From the NCBI RefSeq assembly GCF_021018805.1, contig NC_086251.1, positions 38,014,767 through 38,078,766 on the forward strand: a DNA stretch of 64,000 nt, in the 5' to 3' direction. Below are positions 38,801 through 51,400 of this stretch, piece by piece. The notes below the pieces were generated by a model. The model was not told where the DNA came from. It worked only from the letters and a program-made list of their open reading frames with translations, and ran no database searches. This DNA is from Prinia subflava. Lineage: Eukaryota; Chordata; Aves; Passeriformes; Cisticolidae. The stretch's first letter is position 1; every line of letters starts with the position of its first letter. The position numbers and the translations under genes are program-made.

Positions 38801-40030
38801 TATAACCAAATGGAATATAAGAAAATGTTACATAAAACACAGGACCATACAAATAGAAAAGGTAATAAGTTGTGTGCAGCTTTTTTAGACTTTTTGTTTG
38901 TTTTTAACTAAAAAAGTCTAGAGTCTCATAATGAAGAATATTTTTGCCAAGGATGTCGATAGGCAGAAAACACATTAAATTACATGATGGGACTCTGAAG
39001 TCGAGACAGAAATTAGGTTTTCCACAGGCAACCTTTTAAGCAACTATCAGCAACATGGTGCTAGCACCAAGGGTCGGTAATTTTGGATTTAATGCACAAG
39101 GAAACAAGAGACCATGAAAGAATATTAGCACATTTCATTTCAGTGTGAGATGACTGAAGACATTGAAATCTCTATCAAAATTAGTGACACCCTAGAAGCT
39201 GAATTTTCCATTAGCTGCAGGAAAAACCTTTCAGCCGTATTGAATAGCAACAGCTGTTATACATGCTTGGATGAGGCAGCTTCATTGCTCCTTTATCAAG
39301 CTGGCTTTCTCTTTACTAACAGCCTCTATCCAAGTGCTTAGAAAGCTACTTTTAAATACTTTTATATTTTCAGAGGCTTATGCTAAGTTTGCCATTTTCA
39401 TCCAAGACAGTAATTTCAAACTGCTGAACCTTTTGCAATGTGGATCTAAAGGTCATTTAGGGAGTGTTGCTTTCCACGTAACTGATTCTCACCGTATACT
39501 CAACTTCTGTGCAGCTGATTTATTTCTGCACATAACAAATCCATTTCTTCCTGTCAGAAAACATCTTTATTTTACTCCAATCATTCTCACACATCACTGA
39601 CTGCATGGACTAAAAATTATTTTTTTAGATGTATTCAGTCTTTCCTTTCTCTGCTGTCATTACTTCAAGTGGAAAAGGATTCCAGTATCTGGGTAATTTA
39701 GGCCATTCCCAGGGATTCCTCCAGATCACCACCATCATGTAGAAACACCTAGGAGAGCATTAATCCTCACAGATCACCTCAACTTATCATCACTCTTTCT
39801 GAATTCACTAGTGATGTTTTAGCTCTTCCTGATTGTCTTGAGAATCACAAAGAATTCATTGTCTTAGTGCCATGTTGTGCCTTCAAAGATCTGAAAAGCA
39901 ACTTAGTGTTTCAGAAAAATTTCTTCTGCTGTTTTCTGAAGCCTAAATGATCTGAGTTCTGGATTTTCATTACTTACACCAGTGGAATATAATTTTGACT
40001 CTGTTAAACTGTCTTTCATTTCAGGAAAGG
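35857..40030. other. Non-coding single-copy-looking DNA
   Basis: No gene or transposon is recognised. A 10-bp inverted repeat lies at 38886-38920. Stretches at about 38600-38790 and 39140-39500 have a compact, CpG-retaining texture and may be conserved non-coding DNA, but the evidence is weak. Confidence 0.5.
38886..38920. repeat. Short inverted repeat (10-bp arms, 15-nt loop)
   Basis: TAGACTTTTT at 38886-38895 is the exact reverse complement of AAAAAGTCTA at 38911-38920. The stem is AT-rich and short, so it may be chance. Confidence 0.7.
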
Positions 40031-40040
40031 GAATGAAATC

Positions 40041-40370
40041 TTGAAATCAGAGAACAAAGTCTAACAAACACTCTGGAAAGGAGATATGATCAAATAAAAT
40101 GCAACTGAAAAAAAACAAGAAAATTTGGAAATGGAGTGATAACAACCAAAGGGACTGAGATGAAATGAAGGGCAGTGCAAAAGCCAAAAACTTGCCAAAG
40201 CTACTCCAAGTCCTGAAATCAGGGAAGAAATGTAAACAGAAAGGAGAAGAATATGAAGAAATGACATGTAAAAAAAGAAACGAAAAATTCCAAAGCTGAG
40301 TGAAAACAAAGTGAATGGGATGACAAGAAGTGCAGGGAAATGGACCGAAGCTTGCCCAATTAATCCTCGT
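40041..40370. repeat. Worn two-copy tandem duplication (period about 160-172 bp)
   Basis: Copy one starts TTGAAATCAGAGAACAAAGT at 40041. Copy two starts CTGAAATCAGGGAAGAAATG at 40213. The same order of blocks follows in both: GGAAAGGAGATATGA against GAAAGGAGAAGAATATGA, AAATGCAACTGAAAAAAAAC against AAATGACATGTAAAAAAAGA, AGGGCAGTGCAAAAG against AAGAAGTGCAGGG, and CTTGCCAAAG (40191) against CTTGCCCAAT (40351). A third partial start may follow at about 40363. Copies differ by many substitutions and small indels, so the duplication is old. A chance 136-codon frame spans it on the minus strand; its hydrophobic look comes from T-rich codons. Confidence 0.6.
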
Positions 40371-40430
40371 TGAAATTGCAAGTTTTCAGTCCTTTTTCTT
40401 GAAAGGAAAATATCAGTGAAATTCAAGTCC

Positions 40431-40458
<28 letters not shown>
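40431..40458 (+). repeat. Poly-A run of 28
   Basis: There are 28 uninterrupted A residues directly after the worn duplication. It may be a simple repeat or a relic retroposon tail. No retroposed gene is recognised upstream. Confidence 0.9.
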
Positions 40459-40461
<3 letters not shown>

Positions 40462-43400
40462 AGGAAAACAAGAGCCCCAGAAGTCTCCACTTCTAAACCT
40501 CTAATCAGCTTCAAACCGTAACTTGTGTTTGGTCTTAGATTCTGCAGACTGGAGCTTGTCAAGCACAGTGCTGCTCATGTCATTTCCATGTTCTCATTCA
40601 TGCATTAACATTTTAAACAACGAAAAAATGTTTATAATGGGTGTGTTTTGGAAATTAAATGAGCTCTTGTGCTCTCAAAGGAAGGAGGAGTTCTTGGGCT
40701 GCCACTTCAGCTGGCTGGGCCCTGGAGCATCTGCTCACACATACACTGCAGTCACCTGACTTGGTTTTAGATACTTATTCCAACCCTGCTGCAAATTCGG
40801 CTGCTTCTAGTGACATCCAGCAATAGGAGGTGTCAGTGAAGCTGGGACTGCTCCCAGTCACAGAGCAGCAGGTGTAAATGTTTTTCTACCCCAACTCACT
40901 GAATACCTTAGGACTTGCTAAAATGACAGCAAAAGGAAGAGAATCAGGCTATCTACTCCATTCCTGACCGAAGTACATCCTCAATTCCCAGCCACTAGAA
41001 AAGTCCACCCATTCTTCTGTGATCTTTATGGGTACAGGCATCACTTCCAGAGTCAAGATCTTTCTCTCTCTAAATGCAAAATTATAAAGCAGTTTGAACC
41101 CCAAATCTCAGACTTGCCAGGGAAGTAGCCATATTAAATGGTGATGCAAGAGCCTTCAATTTGCCTGACTTACTATTTTTAACACACAGGGCAGCCTATG
41201 CCAATTAAAATTAAATTAAGTCTCAGTTTCCTACTGGCTGCCTTTCAGGTCCAAGCAGCTTGACTCTCCTCACAGACTATCAAACCTTTCCAAACACACA
41301 GAGAACAATTTTGATATGTTGACTGAATGCAGCAAAGTGCTTTTCTCTTTCCCTCCCTAGCTTGAAAATAAACCCCAGAGATGATTTGGTAAATTTGGTG
41401 GACATAATTTCTACCACTTTTTACATTCAAATCTGCACAGTATCATAAAATACTTCTCTTCCCAGTGCTGTATGGCAACTTGGGCTAAGGAGTAGTTTCT
41501 GTTAAGCACATTCACCTCATTCTTTCCTCTTTTGCTCAGTGGAATTCTTGATAATATGTAAGTATTTGGAGGTCACATCAATTATTGCAATCTAAGATGC
41601 CATTTCTGGACTGAAAGTAAGAGCACCTTCAGTTTAACAAGATTTAATAGAGCTTTTTAAGGGTGTCTGACATTTTTTGACCTTTGCTCTTCTCTTTCAG
41701 AGTTTGAATAGATCTGATTTAATTAGGCAGAAACTGTTTAAGAATGAATGCAAATGTAAAGGCTCAGAAGGAAGGATACATGTTTAAGAAAAATTACCCA
41801 TTCAGTATTTTTAAACTGCAGCCAAACAAATCATGGTTCACATTGATGAGGACAGAGTCAACAGGAGAACTATTACTGGTTGGAAATTAGGAAGAAATCA
41901 TGTCAGCACCAAATTATGGTTAAGGAAAGACTGAAAGTGAAACCAGCTCATGATTTTTTTAGCTGGAAACATAGACAGCCTTTGGAATTATCCACACCGA
42001 AGCACAACAGTTTCTTCTGTCTGGCCACCTCAGCCCTCTACACTCAGGACTGTTTTCCCTCTGAAGGAAGGAGCCTTTTCTCTAGGGGAGAAGGAGAAAG
42101 AACAGACAAATTCAAACAACCAGAAATTCTCAGACAAGCAAAAAGCTTTGGAGTCCCACACGAAATCTTTCTCCGGTTTGGCTTGGAACCTGGAAAACAG
42201 GCACTGTCATCAAGTTAAAAAAATCTTTTTCTGAAGCTAATGATCTGTGTAAGTCAGCAAGAGCTAGCTGGGGGTGAGGGGTTCAGAAAACATGTCCTTT
42301 TCTCATTGGTTCATTGTCCCTTACTGGAGTATTAAAGGGGTAGTTTAGTCCCAAACACTACACTTAGCTCCTGCTTCAAACTAGTGCACTCTGTCATGAC
42401 CCTGGCTTTTATTCCTGTCACCTGGCCTTCTTCCACACATTACTGCCACTTCTATTGTCTCATCTCCTAAAAATAAAGGGACACTGACATAAAAATATTC
42501 TTGCTCTGTGCCTAATGGAAACCTACAGCACACAGAGTGTCCCCAAAGCTCCATAATGTCAAAGCTGTGAGAGGAAAATTATATTATATCCTAGGTCTGG
42601 GTTATTCCAACAAACGTAAACAAAACATTACCACTTCTAAAGTTAACTGACCAGCAGCCCACATCCCACTATCAAATGGCTTATTTGTCTGCATTATTTA
42701 CATTTACTTTATCAGAACAGCCATTTTAAAATAAGGTCTTTAGCTTGGGAAACAAAAATAAATCAGAGTACAGTTGTATAATTATTTTCAAAAGCTTTAT
42801 GGAAATGATTACATCATTTAAGCTGTAGAATTGAATCTTATAAACTAACAACTCTCTTGTCTCAAGATCTGATACATGTGTCTGCTGATTTACACCATGA
42901 ATCTGATCTTGTGCAGGTGGGAATAGATGCACATACATGCATATATATACAGGTAAAGATGGAACTGATGTAATCAATGATGGCAGGAATAAAATGCCAA
43001 GACACCAGATTACTAAAAAAAAAGTAGTTTATGTACTAGGGTATTATCTTAAAAGGAAATCAAAAGTATATTTAAACAATGGATAGGAAAAAATTTACAA
43101 AACAGATAAAGGTAAAAAATATTTCTCTCTAAATCAAGATAGGTGAGAGACAGGGGAGGGAAGAATAGGAAGCCAGTTATCACAAAACCCCTGGAGATAA
43201 CAGTGTGGAACAGAAGGAGGAAAGTTTAGATAAAGGCAATTAAAATATTTTCTATGGTGCATTACATTTGGACTTCATTATAGTTGATGTTTTGCAGTCC
43301 ATACTGATACAAGCTGAAACATACCAGAGACATCCAAAGCAATCAGAATTATCTTCATAACTACAGAAACAGGTAGTATAGCTCACATCCACATTCTGAG

Positions 43401-46400
43401 GCTATTGCTCTTTTGCACCCTCAGTCACATTGGGGTGAACAGAGAGCAACCTGTGAAGAGAAACCAAGTAAACTGCATACCTGGGAAAAGAAGGACTTCT
43501 TTGATGAAAATAAAATCTATATTAGAAAATGTGAATTACAGTCAAATGGAGAGGTGGGCTTTTTGAAACAAGTAAACCCCAGCACATGACACAGGATAAT
43601 GCATCAGGTATTAGACACTACATAAAGTATTTGTCATAGGTTCTCCCACACAGGCACCCAAGACAAAAGTAAAACAGAAAACTTTCAGTGACAGCTGTAA
43701 TGAAATGTTTACTGCATAACTGAAGAAAATAAGACCAAAATATAAACAGAGGAGCTTGGCAACAAATCATATATTTGAAAATCAAATTATAGACTTTTGG
43801 CCAATAAAAAAAAAAATGGGGAGTTTATCTTGAACAAGTGGTATGGAATGAGTGCAGTTAAAGTAAGAGAAAGATTCAGGCACCTTTTGCATGGCTTTGT
43901 GCCAAGAACCAAGAATTTCTGCAGTTAGTTCTTTTTACAAGCATATACAGACTTGATTTATTCCAGGGGATGACAATTCAGCCCATATTTTTTGACAGAA
44001 AGTAAAATACTCAGATATTTGCATTGATGTCTGCCAGGAACAAAAGTGAGTTTTAGGCAGACTTTTCCTTACCTCTTCTGAGGAAACATCAAAGTGTTGC
44101 TGCCAGCAAATTACAGCTCAGGGAACTGGGACTTTGCTTGGCCCACACAGAAGAACGTGACTAAAGTTACTGAAACCAAATATTTGGTTTCTTCCAACAG
44201 CCATAGGAAGCTGAGACCCTTCAAAGGAAGTGTTAGTCTCAGATGAATCTTCAGCACTGTTTGAAAATTCAGAATTGCTCAAGACCAACAGTTGCCAAGC
44301 ATTCAGTTTGATATGCTAAAGATTTTTTTTCTCATCCCTGACTAACTTCTGAAAACCCATGACTGAAACCAAGTTTCACCTCTTTTTTTTTTTTTTTCCA
44401 TGAGTTGCCTGAATATTTTCATTGTTTTCCTACTGTAGCAGTGAATACAATGCTAATACTTTCCATTTCCCAAAATCCTGCAGAGCCATGCAGTAATGCT
44501 AGACCTTAATTCACAGTTCTCCTGATGGGTCTCAAGAGCAACAGTTTTCAGTTCAGGGGAATTTGATGATCCAGCAGGAAAACCCAACAGAAATTTTGGC
44601 TTAATAGCTTCCATAGCTCTAGGGCACCTTGCAGCAGTTCATTTCTGTTCACCACAAAATCAGTTATTAGCCAAACCCTCTAGCTACTGACCAGCTTATC
44701 TCATGCTCTTGGGAAACATGGACATTCACTTCCATTTAGTCTTTAGGTGGAAATAATTGAACTAATTTCAGCAACTGAACACCTGAACCACTGCTTATTC
44801 CTCCAGAAGTGGCCAAAATACACATATTGAAACTAAATCTGAAATTTTTGATGTCAGGTCACAAAGGAGGAAAGCAGAGCTGCTATACTGGCAAGTCTGT
44901 GGATTCTGAAAGCATCCTGAGAGCTGAAATAACAGTGTATGGGTGAAAGACCAAACAAGCAAGCTTCAAAAGGAAAAGTAAACTGAAACCTCAGGCCTTC
45001 ATCTTCTGCCTTTCAGCCATGCAGATAGCATTCACTACAAAATAACTACTTCATTACCTTGGCTGTATTTAACTTCAGACCAAAAAAGGCTCCTCAAACT
45101 TACCACAACAATTTATACTCCAAAGGAGCCATAAAAGTGGAGGTCAGTATTTGAAAAATTGTATCTCATGACTTAACCAGAGTTATCTAGGATGCAAAGT
45201 CTGCAATCCAGTTATCAACATGGAAAAGTTTTCTGACCCCTTGAGACAGGCAATATCTCCTCCTATTTTACTCTTTGGCCTTCTGATCTACATATGGAAC
45301 CCACAAAATACTAAGTGGTAGGACCTCCAGGCACAACACTGGAGGGAGAAAGCTACCAAAATACATCCTGACAGATATCACAGACTGTCTTTTAGGTCAC
45401 TTAATGTCATCACAGAATGTTTCAGAAACACCTATAACACTGAACCATGCCATCCTTTTCTGCTACCACAATATCGCACTTTGGCATATTTATACATATG
45501 AATTGTGCCCAGGATAGACATCAAGCAACTGACAGTCAAAGGTGATACCTTACATACCTGGGCTCATTGTGTTTGACACAAACCACCTTAAAGATGTCAC
45601 TGCTTTTCCTAGATGTCTTCACTTAATCTATATGAACGTTTTATACTAGTGCTCTTTTTACCAAAAGCTATTCTATTTATCTGGAATCACATCTCATCCA
45701 ATTTCATTCTCACCCTTCCTGAGAAACAAGATTTTCTCCCTCAGGCTTCACATATAGCAACCAACTTTGCAACATCCACCAGCACAGCACCAAAGGAGAT
45801 AGGCGTCTGTTGAAATATTTATAAACTTGAATTCCATGCCACAACACAAACCCAATCTTTAAAAAACTTCCTCCTTATATGTGATTTAGATAAACACCTA
45901 TTTGAAGGAAAACGCTACTAAGCTGTTCTGTGAAGTGGAATAAGGACAGTAAATGATTCAGGCCCAACTCATTACTCTGAGGTTGTTACAAAGGTCATCA
46001 GAAGAACACCGGTGTGACAACACCAGTCAGCAAAGTCCCTGTCTCAATGGAAACTGCCAACAGGCTGATGACTGATCCACCTGGAGGGCTGAATGTCTCT
46101 AAAACAAGGACATCCATCCCTGCAGAGAAAGCAAAGGAGTTGATACTGACACTGTTCATACTCTATAGAAAATGCACCAGTTCCCAGCAGTGTCCCACTG
46201 GGACTTCTCAGTAACCCTAAGGTAATTTATTAAACTACTGCAGGAAAGTTTTGCACTCAGTGCAGGCAGAAATTAAAGGGGTCTCTGTCAGGACTCACTG
46301 GCAATGTTATGAAATAGACCAGCATGAAAGATCTGTTCAGGAGACCCTTACAGGCATTTAGCTGGAGGAATTTCAGATTTAGTGACGTGAAGAGTGTATA

Positions 46401-48331
46401 ACAACAAATATCTTACAGATATCTTGGCCCTCCCACCCCTCACACCTGTCAACACTGCAGCTATGTCCATCCTCCCCTGACACTGAGCTTCAGAAGACCA
46501 CGTACACTGAGAGTTTGGCCTCATGTTAGCTCAAGGTCTTGATCACACCCTTCAGCCACAAATCCTCTGCTCAGGTGATGAGAATGTGGCACCTGCAACA
46601 AGCCAAGTGTGAGCTTAAGAAGCAGCCTTAGTACAGCAGAGCAACACCCCTGCCAGCTTGTCTTGCCACAACACACAGAATCCTTTGCTGCATTGTGCCA
46701 GTTTCACAACTAGTTTAATTAAGTAAAAATGGGACAATCAGCATGAATAATTCCTATTTCCAGATACTTTTCACTTGTCTGTGCTGATTATATCTAGCAC
46801 AACTTGTACATTCACTTTTCTAGGAGTCAAACAATCTGGGCTAGAACAATTTTACCCTACTGGAATAACTGAAAACTGGGAGATGAAAACCAAGAGTGTC
46901 AGAAACCTACACAGTTAGACTAAAAAAATGCCCAAAGGCATATTCTAGCTTTCACAGCCTTATGCTTCTTCTGCCTCTCCTCTTTTGGCAAACTCACAGG
47001 CACAGATACTCACCATTTAACAATTACAAAAAAACAAAGAACAAGTTAAGAAGAATTCCATATGATTAAGGGAGGTGATCAGGTAAAAAAAAAATCCATT
47101 TAAGAGGTAGTAAAATGCAGTTCCCAGCTCAGAAGAAAAATCTGTTTGGAAGACTATTCCTAAAGGCCCCTCTTAAACCCTCTGAGCCCTCTTGTAGAAC
47201 AGTTTGCAGATGATGTTTTCCCCACTCATAAAAGCATTATTTTAGAGGTATTTTACTGTACCATGATAATTTTACAATGAATGATTACATTTGAAGCCCA
47301 GTTTCAATGTTTCTGCACTTTAAAAGCTAGTATAGAGATTTTATAGTTTCCTAAATAACAAAAGCAAAATGTTCTTCCAGAGAGAAGGAAAAACATAACA
47401 AATACTTATTATCTAGAGAATCGTTTGCACTCCAGTATTTGTGCTACAAAGGTTGATTAGGTGATGTGAATAAAAGTGGTAAAGGGAATTAATTTTCAGC
47501 CATGGACTGCATCAGAGCTTAGGGCAGTCCCTCTCCTTTGCTGATTGAGAATGGAGATTGGAGGGGATATGCTGCAGAAGCCATGCAAACAACTACCTTT
47601 TGATCTATGCAGTCACTCAATGTGATTTATTTGCTGAGACACACTGAGTGCAAGGCTTCAAGCCCCTTAAGCACAGGTGATGCACACAGAGCCTTTTAGA
47701 AGTTTCATTTCTCAGTCCTCAAAATTCCTCTGAGCATCTCTGCAGTGAGAATGTCACCAGGTTTCTAGAACAGAGCTACTATTACAGAGCATGAGAAATC
47801 TTTACTTCATTAAGTAGAGTTTATACAATACAAATCACTCCTACATAATTTAAGAATCCCACAAATAATTCAAAATAACTTTTCACATAGTAAGCCTTAA
47901 GCAGATTGTTTCAGTTCTCCTGCCACAGCTCTGCTTTGGGCACTCTTCTGCACAATCCCGAAAGGTTTTGTTTTCTGATGTACAATACACCTGCAGCTTA
48001 GTAGAGTGGAAGGTGTAATTAACACTTCCAAAAGTCAGCAGAAGTGTTTTAATGCGCAAGAATCTAGCTAAATGCATTTCCCACAGGAAGGGAATTCTAA
48101 ATATTTATTGCCTTAAAGTTACATCATATTTGTGTGACTTCATTGGTAGGTCATTGGTAGATATGGGAAATAAAATTTTAAGTAAATATTGTAAGGCCTA
48201 TGTAGGAAATTTTATAGATAGACATCACAACAGAGCAGGAGGAACACCTGAAGGAAGTTAGGAAGGCCTGCTCACACTGAAGAGCCTCCAGCCCAGCTGA
48301 TGGTTAAGGAGGAGGGAAGAAGAAGGGGGGG
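40459..48331. other. Non-coding single-copy-looking DNA
   Basis: No gene, RNA or transposon is recognised. About 42990-43900 is A-rich and purine-biased, like 7.3-8.5 kb. A T15 run lies at 44383-44397. An 11-bp tandem duplication is at 48140-48161. Confidence 0.5.
48140..48161. repeat. 11-bp near-perfect tandem duplication
   Basis: TCATTGGTAGG is followed by TCATTGGTAGA, with one mismatch at the last base. Confidence 0.85.
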
Positions 48332-48375
48332 AGAAAAAAACAAACAAAAACCCAACAACAACAACAAAAAAAAAC

Positions 48376-48419
<44 letters not shown>
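48332..48419 (+). repeat. A-rich tract ending in 43 consecutive A
   Basis: A polypurine lead-in (48302-48340) passes into CAA/CAAA units and then an unbroken A43 run at 48377-48419. An open frame crosses it and encodes a lysine run, which is an artefact. The length of the run should be treated with caution because homopolymers are error-prone in sequencing. Confidence 0.85.
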
Positions 48420-48420
<1 letters not shown>

Positions 48421-51400
48421 CGCCAAACTACCAGATGTTAACATGTAAGTCCTTTACTGAAAGACCCAACTCCTACAGGAGACTGCCCAGTGTACAGGTC
48501 TCACATTGCACAGCAGAATCTCTCCAAGCTGAACTCAGGCAACCCCTGAAAAGGCATGTTGGTTCCTCTTTTCAGTTAATCCTTGGCTTTTTTCCAAAGA
48601 CCTCTCCAGAAAAGATAATTAATGCTAATTACTGAGTTTGGGGTTTTTTAAATGAGGCACACAAACCTCCACCTCTATAAAACTGGGCCCTATTAGATGC
48701 TGAAATAAAGAAATTCAAGACTTCAAAGGGGTTTTTTACTAATTCTTGGAGCCATTTAGTGCATTGTGCATCAAAAATAAGTTGTATTAAAATTAAACTG
48801 CTTTTAAAGCAGCAGTGGTCTCCTGCTTGTGAGCCAGTCTAGAGCTCTGAACTTTCATCAGGGTTCTTAAAGACAGGCAGGAGAAAAAATGCAAGAGAAA
48901 CACATTTTCCACTTTAAAAAAATAAGATAAAATGCATTTTTTGATTTCCTGTTGAGTTGCTCTAAACCAGCGATTAAAACAACATAAAACATATGAATGT
49001 TTTCTCTTTAAAAAGTCAAAGTCGCCAAATGGAATCAATTGTTAACTTTTGTTTGTACAATATTCACAAATGTGGCATTGTATTTACTTTAATCCTATAC
49101 CACATCTTCATTCTTTTTATTTATACAACAACCACGAACATTTCATCTCACTCTCCCTTTATTCCTCTCTGAGAGATGCCACACCGTGCAACACTTCTGG
49201 CATCAACAGTGGTATCCTGGGGTTGCCCAAGGCTAGGATTTGTGCATCCTGGCATGTTTCCAGAGCTCCTTCAGGTAGCAGTGGTGGATAATTGAGCGCT
49301 GCAGTTCCTGCTATTACACTTTATTTGCACTGTCGAAGCTTCTGGATACCAGAGTCAGGTGGAATCATCCTATTGTGACAGACACTTAAGGGCACACAAA
49401 TGAAAAGATGTTCCTTCATCAAAATGGCCACAATCCAGCAAGATTGTGGATGGGAGAAGCAGTTGGATGTAAGGAAGTCAGAATACACAGCAGAGTTGTC
49501 TTCATTCAAAAAGATGAGAGAAGTACAATACGCAATACTGTGAAGAGTTGGGAAAGCCAGGGGGAAAAGTTCAACTCAAACAATTTCTGCCACTTTATAA
49601 AGTTTTTCAAGTCCACTACAGAAGAGAATGCATGAGTTCTGCTCTGAATTATTAGCAATCCTTCTGTTTCAATTTCTTGCCCTGAAGATACTGTCCACAG
49701 GAAGGTCAAAGCACAGGGTGGTACATTTTGCCCTCCCAATAGCCCAACCTCCCCTTCATCTAAACAGATTCGGGTAACAAAACAATTTGAACATAAGGCT
49801 CAGATTTGTTCTTGCATACACTGTGCATGAGGAAAATCAGCAGCTGACATCAGTGGAAGCAAACTGAAGCAGTGCTAGGTTAGGCTGTATCAAAAGCCAG
49901 CCCATGTACTGTATTGTTCAGGGGTCTTTTGCCAGACCTTCCTCAAATCCTATCCAATGTCTTCCAATGCCAAACCCAGCATCTGAGTCCTAAAGAACCA
50001 CCAGAAATAAATCAAACTGCTCCTAAGACTGTCCACAGCAGAAACAGCTTGGGTTCTGATGTACATTTCAGACATAAAGACTTCAATATCCTTTCATAAA
50101 TAGCAGCTCTCTTCTGGTGAAATGATCAGAAAAAAGAGAGACAAAATAGGTATTTTCACTTTTTCCTTCTAGCTCATCCATTGCAGATGGCAATTGAGCA
50201 AACAGTTGTCTTTTCTAATAAAATTCATCCAAAAAAATAAACATACATTTTTGATGACTTACACCTCAACACTCCTTTATCAGTTCATACTATACTTTTT
50301 TGTTCATATAATGTTCATCTAAAATGCATTGTGGATTTTCCTGACTCACTTCCAAATACTGCAAGAGCAAAGAAATCCTTCCCATCAGTCAAACAGCCAG
50401 AAATGTACATGACGCCCTTTCAGAAGTTAAAAAAGGCCTTTTAGCTGCAGCTGAACGCTAGTCCTTTCTGAAGGCACTACTCTTGGTAGTCTTTTTTATT
50501 TTGTCTTTGAGGAAACTTTGTAAATGAGATTATAATGCAATATTACTAATTTCATAGCTTTGCAAAGGTGATCAGGGTCAAAAGCAAACAACTTATTCCA
50601 TTCTTATTGTAGACTTTATCTTTCTCCTTCTCTAAGACCTTGAAGATCTCTAAATATCTCCCAGTTCCCCATCACAGCTGTTTGCACTTACACCAGGTGA
50701 AGCTGATGCACATGGAAAATTTGACCACTCTGTATGGCAAACATGTTTATTTTGGCATCTTTATGTGACACGAGGGACAAAGGCAAACACTGAAATTTAC
50801 TGCTTCTCCCCACAGACTCTTGACTATCTGTGCTTCCCTGTGATACCAGCTCCTCTTTCTAAGCCTGGCAACTACTTTGTCTCCTTCAGCTTGAGTAAGA
50901 TTAGACCTCCTTGAGCAGCTTTCTTTTCAACTTTTTCCTGCCAGAGTTCACATAAATTGCAGAGACAGCAAGGGTAGGATTTATACCCTTCCTTCTAAGA
51001 AAATTATTTGTTTTTCACATTTTTTACTCACAGCTCAAGAGGCCAGCCTAATCTTGCTTTCCATCTTGGTTCTCCAAATGCATGCACAACCAACAATCTA
51101 CTGACATTTTAGCACAGAGTACTCTTCTGTATGACACTCACCGCCACTTGCATCCATACAGTTTCTTTTCTGTTCCCCACACTGCACACCTGACCCCTGA
51201 CCAGATCATTTCCACAACATTAGGAAACCTTTTTATTATGTACCTAGTCCTTTCAAACTAATTTTTACTCCTGTCCAAAGGTTTACTAATATTGTATTTT
51301 AAAATGTGGTTTCTTCTCTGCTCTTTATTAATATCCACTTTAGGAAGTGAGTCTGTGAACTTCGCTAACTTTGTTACTCCCCAAGATGATTAATGAGGGG

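Noticed and set aside
40061..40471. 136-codon hydrophobic frame on the minus strand that looks like a membrane protein
   Set aside because: The hydrophobic residues come from T-rich codons opposite an A-rich tandem duplication and poly-A run.
46013..46075. Short stretch reading CDNTSQQSPCLNGNC, like the start of an EGF domain
   Set aside because: A stop follows after six more codons, the later cysteines are missing, and no flanking exon structure is evident. Chance resemblance is more likely than a decayed exon.
48300..48635. 111-codon frame with a lysine run
   Set aside because: The lysines are translation of the A43 tract; no other protein feature is present.
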